A stretch of DNA of 64,000 nucleotides from assembly GCA_963743035.1 (NCBI GenBank), contig CAVUOB010000004.1:124001-188000 (forward strand), read 5' to 3'. Origin of the DNA: PALSA-911 sp963743035. Its GTDB lineage: Bacteria > Pseudomonadota > Alphaproteobacteria > Acetobacterales > Acetobacteraceae. Made by a program: the position numbers and the translations under genes. Of the stretch, positions 8,951 through 18,719 are shown piece by piece. Below the pieces are notes generated by a model, which did no database searches, was not told the origin of the DNA, and was given only the letters and a program-made list of their open reading frames with translations. Each line of letters starts with the position of its first letter. The stretch's first letter is position 1.

Positions 8951-9820
8951 TCAGTCCGGCTGCAAATCCACGCTGACATCGAGCGTGTGCTTGCCGCCGC
9001 CCAGGATCACGCCGCGCACCGGGCTTACGTCGCCGTAGTCGCGGCCCCAGCCCAGCACCACGTGCTCGTCCTGCACGATCAGGTTGTTGGTGGGGTCCAC
9101 ATCGACCCAGCCATGCTCCGGGCCAAGCCAGCAGCCGACCCAGGCATGCGACTGGTCCGCGCCGCGTCGGCGCACCATGCCCGGCGGCGGATGGGTGCGG
9201 ATGTAGCCGGACACGTAGCGCGCCGGCAGGCCGAGGCTGCGCAGCCCGGAGATCATCAGATGCGAGAAATCCTGGCAGACCCCGGCGCGCTGCGCCAGCA
9301 CGCGGCCCACCGGCGTGGCGATGGTGGTCACGCCCGGCTGGAACCTGAAATCGCGGCGGATGCGGTCCAGCAGATCGATCACGCCGGCGAGGATCGGCCG
9401 CCCTGGCGGAAAGGCCCCCGCGACATAGGCGGCCACGTCCCGGTCGGCGGAGACCATCGGGCTCGGGAAGGTGAACTCCGCCGCCTGCCACCGGCCGGGA
9501 CCGCCATCGCGGGCGCTGGCCACTGCCTCCCAGGGCGGGGTGCTGTCCGGCGCGGGCGGGACGGGGAACGTGACGTCCACCGTGGCATCCAGCGTCACGG
9601 TGAAATGCGGATGCGGCAGATCGAGGAACAGCCAGTTCACCAGGTTGCCGAAATGATCCACGCCGCCGGTCTGCCGGGCAGCGACGGGATCGGCGATGAT
9701 CGCGCTGGAAAGGATCTGCTGGTACGGCAGCCCGCGCGGCAGCAGGCGCACCATGTGGCAGGCGAGGTCCACCGGCTCGGCATAGGCGAAGGTCGTGGTG
9801 TGCTGCACCCGGTATCGCAT
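8951..9820 (-). CDS. Transglutaminase-like cysteine protease/ligase family protein
   Basis: A 289-residue protein with the bacterial transglutaminase N-domain (MRYRVQHTTTFAYAEPVDLA) and a transglutaminase core. The catalytic triad is visible: C182 in AGVCQDFSH, H225 in SHAWVGCWL and D242 in WVDVDPTNN. Such enzymes cleave or form amide bonds. The gene starts four bases after the ATP-grasp gene ends and is clearly in its operon. In many bacteria this trio (transglutaminase, permuted ATP-grasp plus alpha-E, transglutaminase-DUF2126) travels together and is proposed to build or edit a peptide or amide modification; the target is unknown. Confidence 0.9.
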   Translation of the reverse strand: MRYRVQHTTTFAYAEPVDLACHMVRLLPRGLPYQQILSSAIIADPVAARQTGGVDHFGNLVNWLFLDLPHPHFTVTLDATVDVTFPVPPAPDSTPPWEAVASARDGGPGRWQAAEFTFPSPMVSADRDVAAYVAGAFPPGRPILAGVIDLLDRIRRDFRFQPGVTTIATPVGRVLAQRAGVCQDFSHLMISGLRSLGLPARYVSGYIRTHPPPGMVRRRGADQSHAWVGCWLGPEHGWVDVDPTNNLIVQDEHVVLGWGRDYGDVSPVRGVILGGGKHTLDVSVDLQPD

Positions 9821-9824
9821 GGTC

Positions 9825-12470
9825 TCAGGCCGCGCCGCGGAACGACAGGGCTTCCTCGCCCATGCCCAGCGTCTGCGCCACCGGCAGCAGCGCGAAATAA
9901 TGCCGGGTCACCCGGTCCGACAGCGCGCCGATGGCGTCGCTGAGCTCCTGCAGCGTCTTCGGCAGCTCGGACGCGGACAGCGCCTGGTCGGGCGCATCGG
10001 CCACGCGCAAGACCATCGCCTGGACCTGCTCCAGCATCGCCGCGGCGACGCCAGACAGCAGGCTGTCCGGCCGCCCGGCGATCTGGTCCAGCAGATGCCC
10101 GATGGCGGAGAGCTGGAACGCCAGGCCACGCGGATTGCCGTCATCGGCCAGCACGAGATCGAGCACCGGGGCCGGCTGCAACACGGTGAGGTAGCGGGTG
10201 CGATAGGTGATCAGCGAGTCGCACAGTTCCAGCACCAGCCGCAATGCCGGCTCCAGTCGCGCCGGCGGCTGTTCGAGTGCGAAGCCCACCTGCGCGGAGA
10301 TCGCCTGCGCCCTCTCCATGCGCCGGCCGAGTTCCAGGAACAGCCAGCCGCCGCCGCGGACCATGTTCTCCGCCGCCAGCCCGGCGACGGAGGCCGAGAA
10401 GCGCAGGATGTCCGTCATCACCAGCGACAGCCCCTCCATGCTGTGGTTGACGCGGCGGGCGTCGGTGCGGATCTGGCGCAGCGAATTGGTGAAGGCGTTG
10501 TACATGTCCCCGGTCAGCCGGTCGCGCACCAGTTCGGTCAGGCGCGCGACATTGCCGATCAGCCAGGCGATGGAGCCCGGCGGCCTGGTGTTCTCGTGCA
10601 GGCTGGCCAGCAGCGCCTCCGACAGCACCAGGCCGCCGGCGGCGGTGGTCATCGCCTCGGCGGGGATCAGGTCGGCCTGCGCCAGGCTGCGCGACAGCGC
10701 CTCCAGCTCCACCATCTCGCTCGGCAGGACCGCGCCGCGCGACAGCCGGGCGATCGTCGCGCGGGCCAGCCGGGCCGAGCCCTCCAGCCGCTCCACGTAG
10801 CGGCCGAGCCAGAACAAATTGTCGGCCACCCGGCTCGGCAGGTCGCCGGTGGTGCGGCGGATGGCGACCGGCATCACCGGCATCGATGGCGGGCCGACGA
10901 TGTCGCTGCGCTCGTCATGCAGCACCCAGACATCCTTCGACAGCCCCTCGCCCGGCAGCGCGCCGCAGAGTTTTTCGTCGGCTTCCATCACGCGCGCCAT
11001 CCCGCCTTCCATGGCCCGCCAGGCCTGCCCGTCGAATACCAGATAGATCCGCAGCACCACCGGACGCGGCACCAGGCCGTTGGGTCCCGCGCAAGGCGCC
11101 ACCGAGGGCGGCAGCGCGGTGGTGGCGGCGAAGCGCCAGGGCTCGCGTGCGATCTCCTCCAGCAGCGCGCGGCGCGCATCGGAACTCAGCCGCGCCGGCT
11201 CGATCGCCGCGGGGTGGCCGTCGGCGGCGGCGCGGATCAGCCAGCGTTCCGGGCTGCGCCAGACCAGCTCCCGCGCCTGGCCCTCGCCCAGCCACAGCGT
11301 CGGCACGCTGGCGATCTTCAGCGGCTCGCCGAGCAGGCGCATGGCCAGGGCCGGCAGCCAGGCCGCCAGCGCCGGGGCATCCACCGCGCCGGCGCCGGGA
11401 TCGTTGCTGATGCGGACGGTGCCGCAGCGGGCCGCGTCCATCAGGCCGGGCACGCCGCCCGGGCTGGCGGCATCGAGCTCCAGCGGGTCCAGCATACGCG
11501 CGTCCATCCGGTTCAGCAGCACGTCCACCGGCTGCAGGCCCTTCAGGGTCTTCAGGTACACCGCGCCGCCGCGCACGGTCAGGTCCCCGCCCTCCACCAG
11601 CGCGCAGGACAGCTCGCGCGAGAGCATCATGTGCTCGAACCAGTGCATGCTGCGGGTGCCCGGCGTCAGCAGGGCGATGCCGGGCCCGATCGGCGCGGGG
11701 GCGGATCGGGCGGCGGCCTGGAACGGAGCCGAGAGCGCCTGGTGGTGCTGCGGCTGGCCCTGGCTCTGGTACTGGGTCTGGTGCTGGGTCTGCTGGAAGC
11801 GCCCGGTATAGGCCCGCTCCTGTCCCATGCGTTGCAGCGCGGTCTGCCAGATATCGAAGAACGGCCGCAGCTGGCGCACCTGCATGCCGCGGAAGGCTTC
11901 CGGGATGACCCGCGCCAGCACCCGGCGGTTCTCCTGCGCATAGGCGATGCCGGCCGCGCCGGAAGTGCGGTCGGCCAGGACCCGCCAGGCGCCGTCCGGG
12001 CCGCGCACGAGATCGGCGGCGTAGAAATCCAGGAAGCGGTGCCCCGGCTTCAGGGCCCCGGCCATGTGGCAGGGACGCAGGAATCCCTCATTGGCAAACA
12101 CCACGGCCGGCGGCAGCACGCCGTCCGCCAGCAGCGACTGGCCGGAATAGAGGTCCTGCAGCACCGCTTCCAGCAGTTCCGCGCGCTGCGCCAGGCCGGC
12201 TTCCAGCGAGGCGAACTCGTTGGCGGTGATCGGCAGCGGCAGCGGATCGCAGCGCCAGGACTGCTTGCCGCTGCCAGGCAGGATGCCGGTCACGCCCTCA
12301 TTGTCGAAAGCGGCGTCGAGCCGCCGGGCGTGCTCGGCCAGGCCGCCTTCGCCGAGGCCGGAGAACGTGCTGAGCAGCTGGCGCCAGTGCGGCCGCAGGC
12401 CACCCTGGCCGTCCACCATCTCGTCGATGCCCATCGGCAGTCTGGGCGGCAGATTCGGAGCGTTGTTCAC
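9825..12470 (-). CDS. Circularly permuted ATP-grasp and alpha-E domain fusion protein
   Basis: An 881-residue two-domain protein. Residues about 70-540 are a circularly permuted ATP-grasp domain (landmarks DRTSGAAGIAYAQENRRVLAR, split here as DRTSGAAG and QENRRVLAR, and LLTPGTRSMHWFEH), a presumed peptide or amide ligase. Residues about 551-870 are an alpha-E helical domain starting ADNLFWLGRYVERLE. In many genomes these are two genes; here they are fused. Odd feature: a Gln/His-rich low-complexity insert at about residues 220-243, between the ATP-grasp blocks. It lies between two transglutaminase-type genes in one minus-strand operon. Confidence 0.9.
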   Translation of the reverse strand: MNNAPNLPPRLPMGIDEMVDGQGGLRPHWRQLLSTFSGLGEGGLAEHARRLDAAFDNEGVTGILPGSGKQSWRCDPLPLPITANEFASLEAGLAQRAELLEAVLQDLYSGQSLLADGVLPPAVVFANEGFLRPCHMAGALKPGHRFLDFYAADLVRGPDGAWRVLADRTSGAAGIAYAQENRRVLARVIPEAFRGMQVRQLRPFFDIWQTALQRMGQERAYTGRFQQTQHQTQYQSQGQPQHHQALSAPFQAAARSAPAPIGPGIALLTPGTRSMHWFEHMMLSRELSCALVEGGDLTVRGGAVYLKTLKGLQPVDVLLNRMDARMLDPLELDAASPGGVPGLMDAARCGTVRISNDPGAGAVDAPALAAWLPALAMRLLGEPLKIASVPTLWLGEGQARELVWRSPERWLIRAAADGHPAAIEPARLSSDARRALLEEIAREPWRFAATTALPPSVAPCAGPNGLVPRPVVLRIYLVFDGQAWRAMEGGMARVMEADEKLCGALPGEGLSKDVWVLHDERSDIVGPPSMPVMPVAIRRTTGDLPSRVADNLFWLGRYVERLEGSARLARATIARLSRGAVLPSEMVELEALSRSLAQADLIPAEAMTTAAGGLVLSEALLASLHENTRPPGSIAWLIGNVARLTELVRDRLTGDMYNAFTNSLRQIRTDARRVNHSMEGLSLVMTDILRFSASVAGLAAENMVRGGGWLFLELGRRMERAQAISAQVGFALEQPPARLEPALRLVLELCDSLITYRTRYLTVLQPAPVLDLVLADDGNPRGLAFQLSAIGHLLDQIAGRPDSLLSGVAAAMLEQVQAMVLRVADAPDQALSASELPKTLQELSDAIGALSDRVTRHYFALLPVAQTLGMGEEALSFRGAA
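11742..11805 (-). repeat. Gln-rich coding repeat inside the ATP-grasp gene
   Basis: Imperfect six-base units of the kind CAGACCCAG / CAGAGCCAG / CAGCCGCAG encode a Gln/His-rich tract (RFQQTQHQTQYQSQ, then GQPQHHQ) at about residues 220-243 of the ATP-grasp/alpha-E protein. Such tracts can change length by slippage while keeping frame. Confidence 0.6.
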
Positions 12471-12578
12471 GGTGCAGTTTGGCTCAAGACAAGCGGCATG
12501 GGTAGCCCGGTAGGTAGCCGGCCAGTGGGCCGGTTACTGGACGGCGTGATTCGTTCCGCGGCGATCGCGGACGTTCCC

Positions 12579-15500
12579 TCAGGCGAATCGGCGAAGATCC
12601 AGGGTTCTCGGGTGCTCCTTGCCGAGGGCCAGACGCGGCTCGGGCATCGGGCCGGGGGTGTGGCCGATCGGGAAGAAGCGGCCGCGCCGGCGCGCCTCGG
12701 CGGCGTTGGCGTTGACCGGCAGCGTCTCGTCGCTGAGCCCGCCGGGATGCACCACCTGGTGCGTCATGCCGCCCAGGCTGCGCCCGGTCCAGCGGTCGAA
12801 GACGTCGAACACCAGCGGCGCCTGGGCGGCGATCGTAGGATGCAGCGCACTCGGCGGCTGCCAGGCCTTGAAGCGGACGCCGGAGACGTACTCGCCCTGC
12901 CGCTCGGTCGGCTGCAGCGGCACGCCGACGCCGTTGCAGGCCAGCACGTAGCGCTCGTCCACCCAGCCGGAGACCTTCACCTGCACCCGCTCGGCCGAGC
13001 TGTCGACATAGCGCGCGGTGCCGCCGGCGGCCTGTTCCTCGCCCAGCACGTGCCAGGGCTCGAGCGCGTGGCGCAGTTCCAGGACGCTGTCGCGGATCGT
13101 CACCTCGCCGATCTTGGGGAAGCGGAATTCGATATGCGGGGCGAACCAGCCGGGATCGAGCGGGAAGCCGAACTGGGCCAGTTCCTCCAGCACGTCGGCG
13201 AAATCCTGCCCGGCGTAATGCGGCAGCATGAACTCGTCGTGCAGGCGCGTGCCCCAGCGCACCAGGCGGCGCTCGTACGGCGTCTGCCAGAAGGCGGCAA
13301 CCGCCGAGCGCACCAGCAACATCTGCGCCAGCGACATTTCCGCATGCGGCGGCATCTCGAAGGCGCGGAATTCCACCAGGCCGCGCCGCCCGCCGGAGCT
13401 GTCGGGCGAGTACATCTTGTCGATGCAGAACTCGGTCCGATGGGTGTTGCCGGTCATGTCCGCCAGGATGTTGCGCAGCATCCGGTCGATCATCCACGGC
13501 GGCGTCTGCCGGAACGGGAAGATCTGGGAGAACGCGATTTCCAGCTCGTTCACGCTGTCCTGGCGCGCCTCGTCGATGCGCGGGTGCTGGCTGGTCGGGC
13601 CGATGAACAGGCCGCTGAACAGATAGGACAGGCTGGGATGGTTGTGCCAGAAGCCGAGCAGCGATTTCAGCAGGTCCGGACGGCGCAGGAACGGGCTGTC
13701 GGCCGGGTCGTTGGCGCCCATCACCACGTGGTTGCCGCCGCCGGTGCCGACATGGCGGCCATCGAGCAGGAATTTCTCCGACGCCAGGCCGATCTGGCGC
13801 GCTTCCTCGTAGAGCTGGCGGGTGCGCGCCACGTGCTCGGCCCAGCTGGTGGTGGGATGGATGTTCACCTCGATCACGCCGGGATCGGGGGTGACGGAGA
13901 AATGCATCAGCCGCGGATCGGCGGGCGGCAGATAGCCTTCCAGCACCACCTTGCGGCCCATCTCCGCCGCCGTCTGCTCCACCGCCGCGGTCAGCGCCAG
14001 CCAATCCTCGGCGGCGTAGAGCGGCGGGAAGAACACATGCAGGATGCCGTCGCGCGCCTCCACCGTCAGCGCGGTGCGCACCATGCCGGATTCGCCGCGC
14101 TTGTTGTCCGGCCCGATGATCGGGATGTCCTGCGGCACCGGGCGGAACCGCTCGATGCCCGGCCCGGGATCGGGCGCGCGGGTGACATGGCGGAACGCCT
14201 GCGCCGGCGGGAACGGCGCGCGCGGGGCGAAGGGATCGGTCTCGAACTCCGTCTCGATGCTGTCCGGATCGGCCCAGGGAAGCGTCTCCAGCGGCAGGCG
14301 GAAGCCGATCGGGCTGTCGCCGGGGACCAGGAACATCACGCCGTCGCGGAAGAACCATTTGCCGGATTGCCAGCGGCGGGAGCCGTCATCGATGACCCGG
14401 CGCAGCGGCAGCACGCTGCCGACCGGCGAGGCCAGCCCCTGCTGGAACACCCGCGCCATGCGGGCGCGCTCCAGCGGATCCTTCAGCTTGTTGTCCTCGA
14501 CCACGACATTCGCCGGCAGCCGGTGCTCCTTCCACAGGTAGTAATGGATGTCCTCATGCGCCGGCATGACCAGCGAGGGATCGACCTGCAGCCGTTCGGC
14601 CAGGCCTGCGGCAGAACGCGGCCGCCTCCCCCGGGCCGGCATCGTCCTTGTCGTCATCGGAGGCGAGCAGGCCGGGATTGGCCCAGACCGGTTCCCCGTC
14701 GGTGCGCCAATGCGAATAGAGCGCCCAGCGCGGCAGCGGTTCGCCGGGATATTGCTTGCCCATGGCGTATTGCAGCGACGAGCCCGGCGACCAGAGATTG
14801 GCCAGCCGGCGGATCAGGCGGCCGGCATAGACCCGCTTGGTCGGGCCGAGCGCATCGGTGTTCCACTCCGGCGCGTCGAGGTCGGTCGCCGAGACGAAGG
14901 TCGGTTCGCCGCCCAGCGTCAGGCGCACATCCCCGGTAGTCAGCGCGCGGTCCACCCGGTGCCCGGTGGCCAGGATGTCCTGCCATTGCCGCTCGGTATA
15001 CGGCTTGGTGACGCGCGGGGTCTCGCGGATGCGGGTGACCGCCATGTCGAATTCGAACCCGACCTCGCATTCCTCCACCAGTCCGGTGATCGGCGAGGCG
15101 GAGCCCGGATCTGGGCTGGCGGCAAGCGGGATATGGCCCTCGCCGGCCATCAGGCCGGAGGTGGCGTCGAGCCCGACCCAGCCGGCGCCGGGCAGGTAGA
15201 CCTCGGCCCAGGCATGCAGGTCGGTGAAATCCTCGACCGGCCCTTCGGGACCGTCCAGCGGCTTCACGTCGGCGACCAGCTGGATCAGGTAGCCGGAGAC
15301 GAACCGCGCGGCATAGCCGAGATGGCGCAGCAGATGCACCAGCAGCCAGGCGGAATCGCGGCAGGAGCCGCGGGCCTCCGCCAATGTCTTCTCCGGCGAC
15401 CAGACGCCCGGCTCCATGCGTACGATGTAGGCAACGCGGCTGTTGATCAGGCGGTTGAGGGCGACCAGCTTGTCGACGTTGCGCACTTCGTCGCGCGGCA

Positions 15501-15900
15501 CCTCGTCGATCAGCCGCTGCAGCAGCGGGCCCGGCGTCTCCAGCCGGCGGAACGGCGCCAGCTCCTGGTCCAGCACCGGATCGTAGTCGAACGGCCAGGT
15601 TTCCGCCTCCGGCTCCAGGAAGAAGTCGAAGGGATTGATGGTCGCCATGTCGGCGACGAGGTCCACGGTCACGTCGAAATGCGTGACCCGCTCCGGAAAC
15701 ACCACGCGGGCCATGAAATTGCCCTGCGGATCCTGCAGCCAGTTCAGGAAATGCGGCTTGGGCGCGATGTTCAGGGAATAGGACAGGATGGAGGTTCGCG
15801 CATGCGGCGCCGGCCGCAACCGGATGGTCTGCGGACCCAGGGTCACCAGGCGATCGTATTTGTAGGAAGTGCGATGGGTGAGCGCGACATGGATCGACAT
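12579..15900 (-). pseudogene. Transglutaminase-DUF2126 protein, interrupted by a frameshift
   Basis: From ATG 15900 the first frame encodes a transglutaminase: MSIHVALTHRTSYKYDRLV, then C180 in RGSCRDSAW, H229 in DLHAWAEVYL and D245 in VGLDATSGL. It continues into the DUF2126 region (RLTLGGEPTFVSATD, GEPVWANPGLLASD), then loses sense after GEAAAF. The second frame, ending at 12579, resumes with AAGLAERLQVDPSLV and contains the rest of DUF2126 (GTGGGNHVVMGANDPADSPF, LVEFRAFEMPPHAEMSLAQ). The joined product would be about 1,106 residues, the usual length of this fused family. Deleting one base near 14613-14616 rejoins the frames. An ATG at 14657 in the second frame has no ribosome site, so two separate genes are less likely. 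Confidence 0.85.
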
Positions 15901-16039
15901 GATTGGCCTTTGGACGTGCGGGAACAGGGTAGCAGGGCCGTCGGCGACCGCAGCCGGAAATCATCAGCGCGGCGGAACCAATTTATGGTGTATGCGAAAA
16001 CCATGCCGCCAGAGAACCAAGGCGATGGTCAATCCGCTA

Positions 16040-16561
16040 TCAGTCCGGCTCGCGATCGGTGCGGCGCCCGCCGCCTTCGGGCTGACCGAGCGGCCAGATC
16101 CTTTGTGCCACGGCGAACAGGAAGGCCGTGGTCAGGCCGAACAGCAGCATGCCGTTCAGCGCCTCCAGCGCTCCCATCAACTGCCAATGATAGACCAGGC
16201 TGCTGTCGCTATGCCCGTAGGTGGTGATCGCGTTCAGCGAATAGAGGATGGCCGAGTGGAAATCGGGCAAGGCGCCGAGCAGGACATAGGCGAGCGCCCA
16301 GCCCGATGCCTCTATGGCATGCAGCGTCGTGACCACCAGCACGGTCACGCCCAGCACCAGGACGAACAGCGGGTAGGACCGCCCGCGGCGGAACAGGCGG
16401 CCTTCGATCCGCGTGGCGACGGAGGTGAACAGCCAGAGCCCGGTGATATGCAGCAGCACCGCCAGCACGATCAGCGGCAAGCCCCAGGCCCAGGAGCTGT
16501 TCCATGTCTGTGCAACCGGCGCCAGGGCGGCAGGGGTCAAGATGGTCGGGTCCGCGTTCAT
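16040..16561 (-). CDS. Ion-channel-like membrane protein with non-canonical pore motif
   Basis: A 173-residue protein with four hydrophobic segments laid out like Ion_trans_2/two-TM channel domains: helix, helix, pore-like loop, helix ending LLFGLTTAFLFAVAQRIW. Where potassium channels have TTVGYGD, this protein has ITTYGHSD, so the GYG core is GHS. I recall similar TTYGH loops in uncharacterised proteobacterial relatives, so this may be a family feature. Ion selectivity is therefore uncertain. The ATG at 16561 precedes a short periplasmic or cytoplasmic head. Confidence 0.65.
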   Translation of the reverse strand: MNADPTILTPAALAPVAQTWNSSWAWGLPLIVLAVLLHITGLWLFTSVATRIEGRLFRRGRSYPLFVLVLGVTVLVVTTLHAIEASGWALAYVLLGALPDFHSAILYSLNAITTYGHSDSSLVYHWQLMGALEALNGMLLFGLTTAFLFAVAQRIWPLGQPEGGGRRTDREPD

Positions 16562-16876
16562 CCATCCACTCCGGGGCCGAGATCTGCTCCGCCGCCGGGC
16601 ACGGCGCCGCCTGACGAGGAAGCTCGCGGGATCCGGGCCATCCGGAACGCGGGCGCCATTTGGATAATACTATAATTTCTGGCCCTTCGGCGCGATAGGG
16701 ACGCGGCGGCGCGATTGACCGACAATATCGCTTCCGGCAGGATTGCCGGGTAATCCTATTATCAACAAAATGATTTCCGCCGTTCCACTGGTTGATGGAG
16801 ATTATTGGAACGGCCGCCCCATGCACCAGGCTCATGCGTGGTTGCACAACCAATCTCCGATCAGGGAACCCAGGCC
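16562..16876. other. Divergent intergenic region
   Basis: About 315 bases between the channel-like gene (leftward) and a lipoprotein gene (rightward). An AT-rich island includes TATAAT at 16671-16676 and TATTATC further right, standing out in this GC-rich DNA and probably marking promoters, but no well-spaced -35 hexamer is convincing. No gene seen. Confidence 0.4.
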
Positions 16877-17389
16877 ATGCACCTTCAGGACCGCACGCAT
16901 ACCGTATCGACTTCGCAGCGAAACCGTCTGCCGGCCTGGATGGCGGGATGTGTGGCCGCCTCGTTCCTGCTGCTGGCCGGCTGTTCCGGGGGCGTGAAGC
17001 TCGGCCCGGACGCCGTCGCGGGGCTGGAGCCGTCCGGCACCGTGGACATGACCCAGGTGCAGGCTGCCTATATCGGCAGCGGCAGCGCCGGATCCGGCAC
17101 GTTGTGGTATCGTGGCCGCTCCTATCCGTTCAAGGTCGGCGGCCTCGGCGTCGGCGGGATCGGGTTCTCCACGATCGATGCGGAAGGCGAGGTCTACAAG
17201 CTGAACGACCTGTCCCAGTTTCCCGGCGCCTATGCGCAGGGACGCTACGGCTTCGCGCTGGGTCAAACGAGCGCCGGCGATTTGTGGCTACAGAACGACG
17301 CCGGCGTGATCATGCATCTGAAGGCGAAGCGGACCGGTCTGATGCTGAGCCTGGGCGGCGATGCGGTCGTCGTCGATATGAGCCAGTAA
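16877..17389 (+). CDS. Small putative lipoprotein of unknown function
   Basis: A 170-residue protein with a basic N-terminus, a hydrophobic stretch and lipobox LLAGC, giving a lipidated Cys at residue 36. The mature part is rich in Gly and short beta-type repeats (GSGTLWYRGRSYPFKVGGLG, GDLWLQNDAGVIMHLKA), suggesting a small beta-barrel or beta-sandwich domain at the envelope. I do not recognise a named family with certainty. It stands alone between a divergent channel-like gene and a downstream sulfotransferase gene. Confidence 0.72.
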   Translation: MHLQDRTHTVSTSQRNRLPAWMAGCVAASFLLLAGCSGGVKLGPDAVAGLEPSGTVDMTQVQAAYIGSGSAGSGTLWYRGRSYPFKVGGLGVGGIGFSTIDAEGEVYKLNDLSQFPGAYAQGRYGFALGQTSAGDLWLQNDAGVIMHLKAKRTGLMLSLGGDAVVVDMSQ

Positions 17390-17622
17390 CCCCTTCCAAG
17401 AGGCGTTTGGTGTCACGCTTCCTGTCCAGGGGGCGTACGCTGCCCGCTTGATGGCGGCGCATCCGGCCTGTCCATAGGACCCGCTGGGTGGACGGCGAGG
17501 CATGTGGCGGCGAGGCGGGCTTCACAGAACTTTACGAATGCCGGGAATGCCCGCAACGCAGCCGCGTCAGCTTTCAAGCCGGCGCGGCCCCGTCCTGCCG
17601 CCGCAAGCAGGAGTGCACCGAC

Positions 17623-18648
17623 ATGAGCTTCTTCGAGATCGATGCCTTCGATAGCCGTCCGCTCCAGGCACGCTACGCCTTCCATTCCCGGCCGGGTGCG
17701 GCCCAGCGAACCGCGATCCTCGTTCTTGGCATGAGCCGCAGCGGCACTTCGCTGTGTTCGCGCATCCTCAATATTCTCGGCGCCTATCTGCCGCAGGCGT
17801 TGCTGGGCCCCTCGCCCGCCAACCCGCTCGGCCATTGGGAACCGCGGGAGCTGGTGGCGGTCAACGAACAGATCCTGCGGGCGCTGGGGCGGTCCTGGGA
17901 CGACCCACGCGACATGCCCGGCGGCTGGCTGCAGTCGCGCACCGCGCGCGACGCCGTCGGCCGCATCGCCGACCGGATCGCGCAGGACTACGCCGGCGCC
18001 TCGCTGCTGCTGATCAAGGATCCCCGTATCTGCCGGTTGGCACCGCTGTATTTCGCCGCCCTCATCCGTCTGGAGATCCGCCCGGCAGTTGTGCTGTGCA
18101 CCCGCCATCCCGGCGAGATCGCCAGTTCCCTGCAGGCGCGCGACGGGATCGGCAACGCCGCCGCCGAACTGCTGTGGCTGCGCCATCTGATCGAGGCGGA
18201 AGCGGCCAGCCGCGACTATGCGCGCGTCTGGACCTCGTTCGACGGGCTGCTTGGCGACTGGCAGCAGGAAGCCGGGGCGATCGGACGGGTGCTCGGCATC
18301 GCCTGGCCGAACCAGCCGCAATGGATCTGGGCCGAGATGGAGACCGCGGTGCAGCCCGCGCTCCGCACCTGGACAACCGACGAGGCGGCCGGCCAGGGCA
18401 GCGATGCGCTTCTGGCGCGGCGCAGCTGGAAGGCGGTGCGCTATGCCCTTGCCGGGGACGAAATCGCCGCCCGCGCGTTGTTCGACGAAGCGGCCGCGAT
18501 GCTGGCCGAGCTCGACCGCCTGGGCCGGACCTATGGCGAGCGCCACGACCAGGCACTGCGCGCGATCCGTTCCTCCACGTCCTGGCGGGTCACCGCGCCG
18601 TTGCGCTTCGTGCGGATGCTCACCTCCTGCCGGGCGGCGGCCGGCTGA
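17623..18648 (+). CDS. Sulfotransferase family protein
   Basis: A 341-residue protein with the PAPS-binding P-loop-like motif ILVLGMSRSGTSLCSR at residues 32-47 and a second nucleotide-binding segment VVLCTRHPGEIASSLQARD, as in Sulfotransfer_1/3 proteins that move sulfate from PAPS to glycans, lipids or small molecules. It ends with SSTSWRVTAPLRFV, a tail also common in glycosyltransferases and other polysaccharide-assembly proteins, which hints at a glycan acceptor. ATG 17623 is chosen because AGGAG is placed properly upstream and the protein then begins close to the fold. No glycan cluster is adjacent. Confidence 0.8.
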   Translation: MSFFEIDAFDSRPLQARYAFHSRPGAAQRTAILVLGMSRSGTSLCSRILNILGAYLPQALLGPSPANPLGHWEPRELVAVNEQILRALGRSWDDPRDMPGGWLQSRTARDAVGRIADRIAQDYAGASLLLIKDPRICRLAPLYFAALIRLEIRPAVVLCTRHPGEIASSLQARDGIGNAAAELLWLRHLIEAEAASRDYARVWTSFDGLLGDWQQEAGAIGRVLGIAWPNQPQWIWAEMETAVQPALRTWTTDEAAGQGSDALLARRSWKAVRYALAGDEIAARALFDEAAAMLAELDRLGRTYGERHDQALRAIRSSTSWRVTAPLRFVRMLTSCRAAAG

Positions 18649-18719
18649 CGGGTACTTCCAGTCTGTCCGGGAACGATTAGACTGACCTTCCGAGACGTCA
18701 AACCGGGAGGTACAAGAAA

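Noticed and set aside
9795..14939. A 1,714-codon open frame on the plus strand
   Set aside because: It is antisense to the transglutaminase/ATP-grasp genes, has Arg/Gln/His-rich composition typical of GC-rich shadow frames, and shows no domain.
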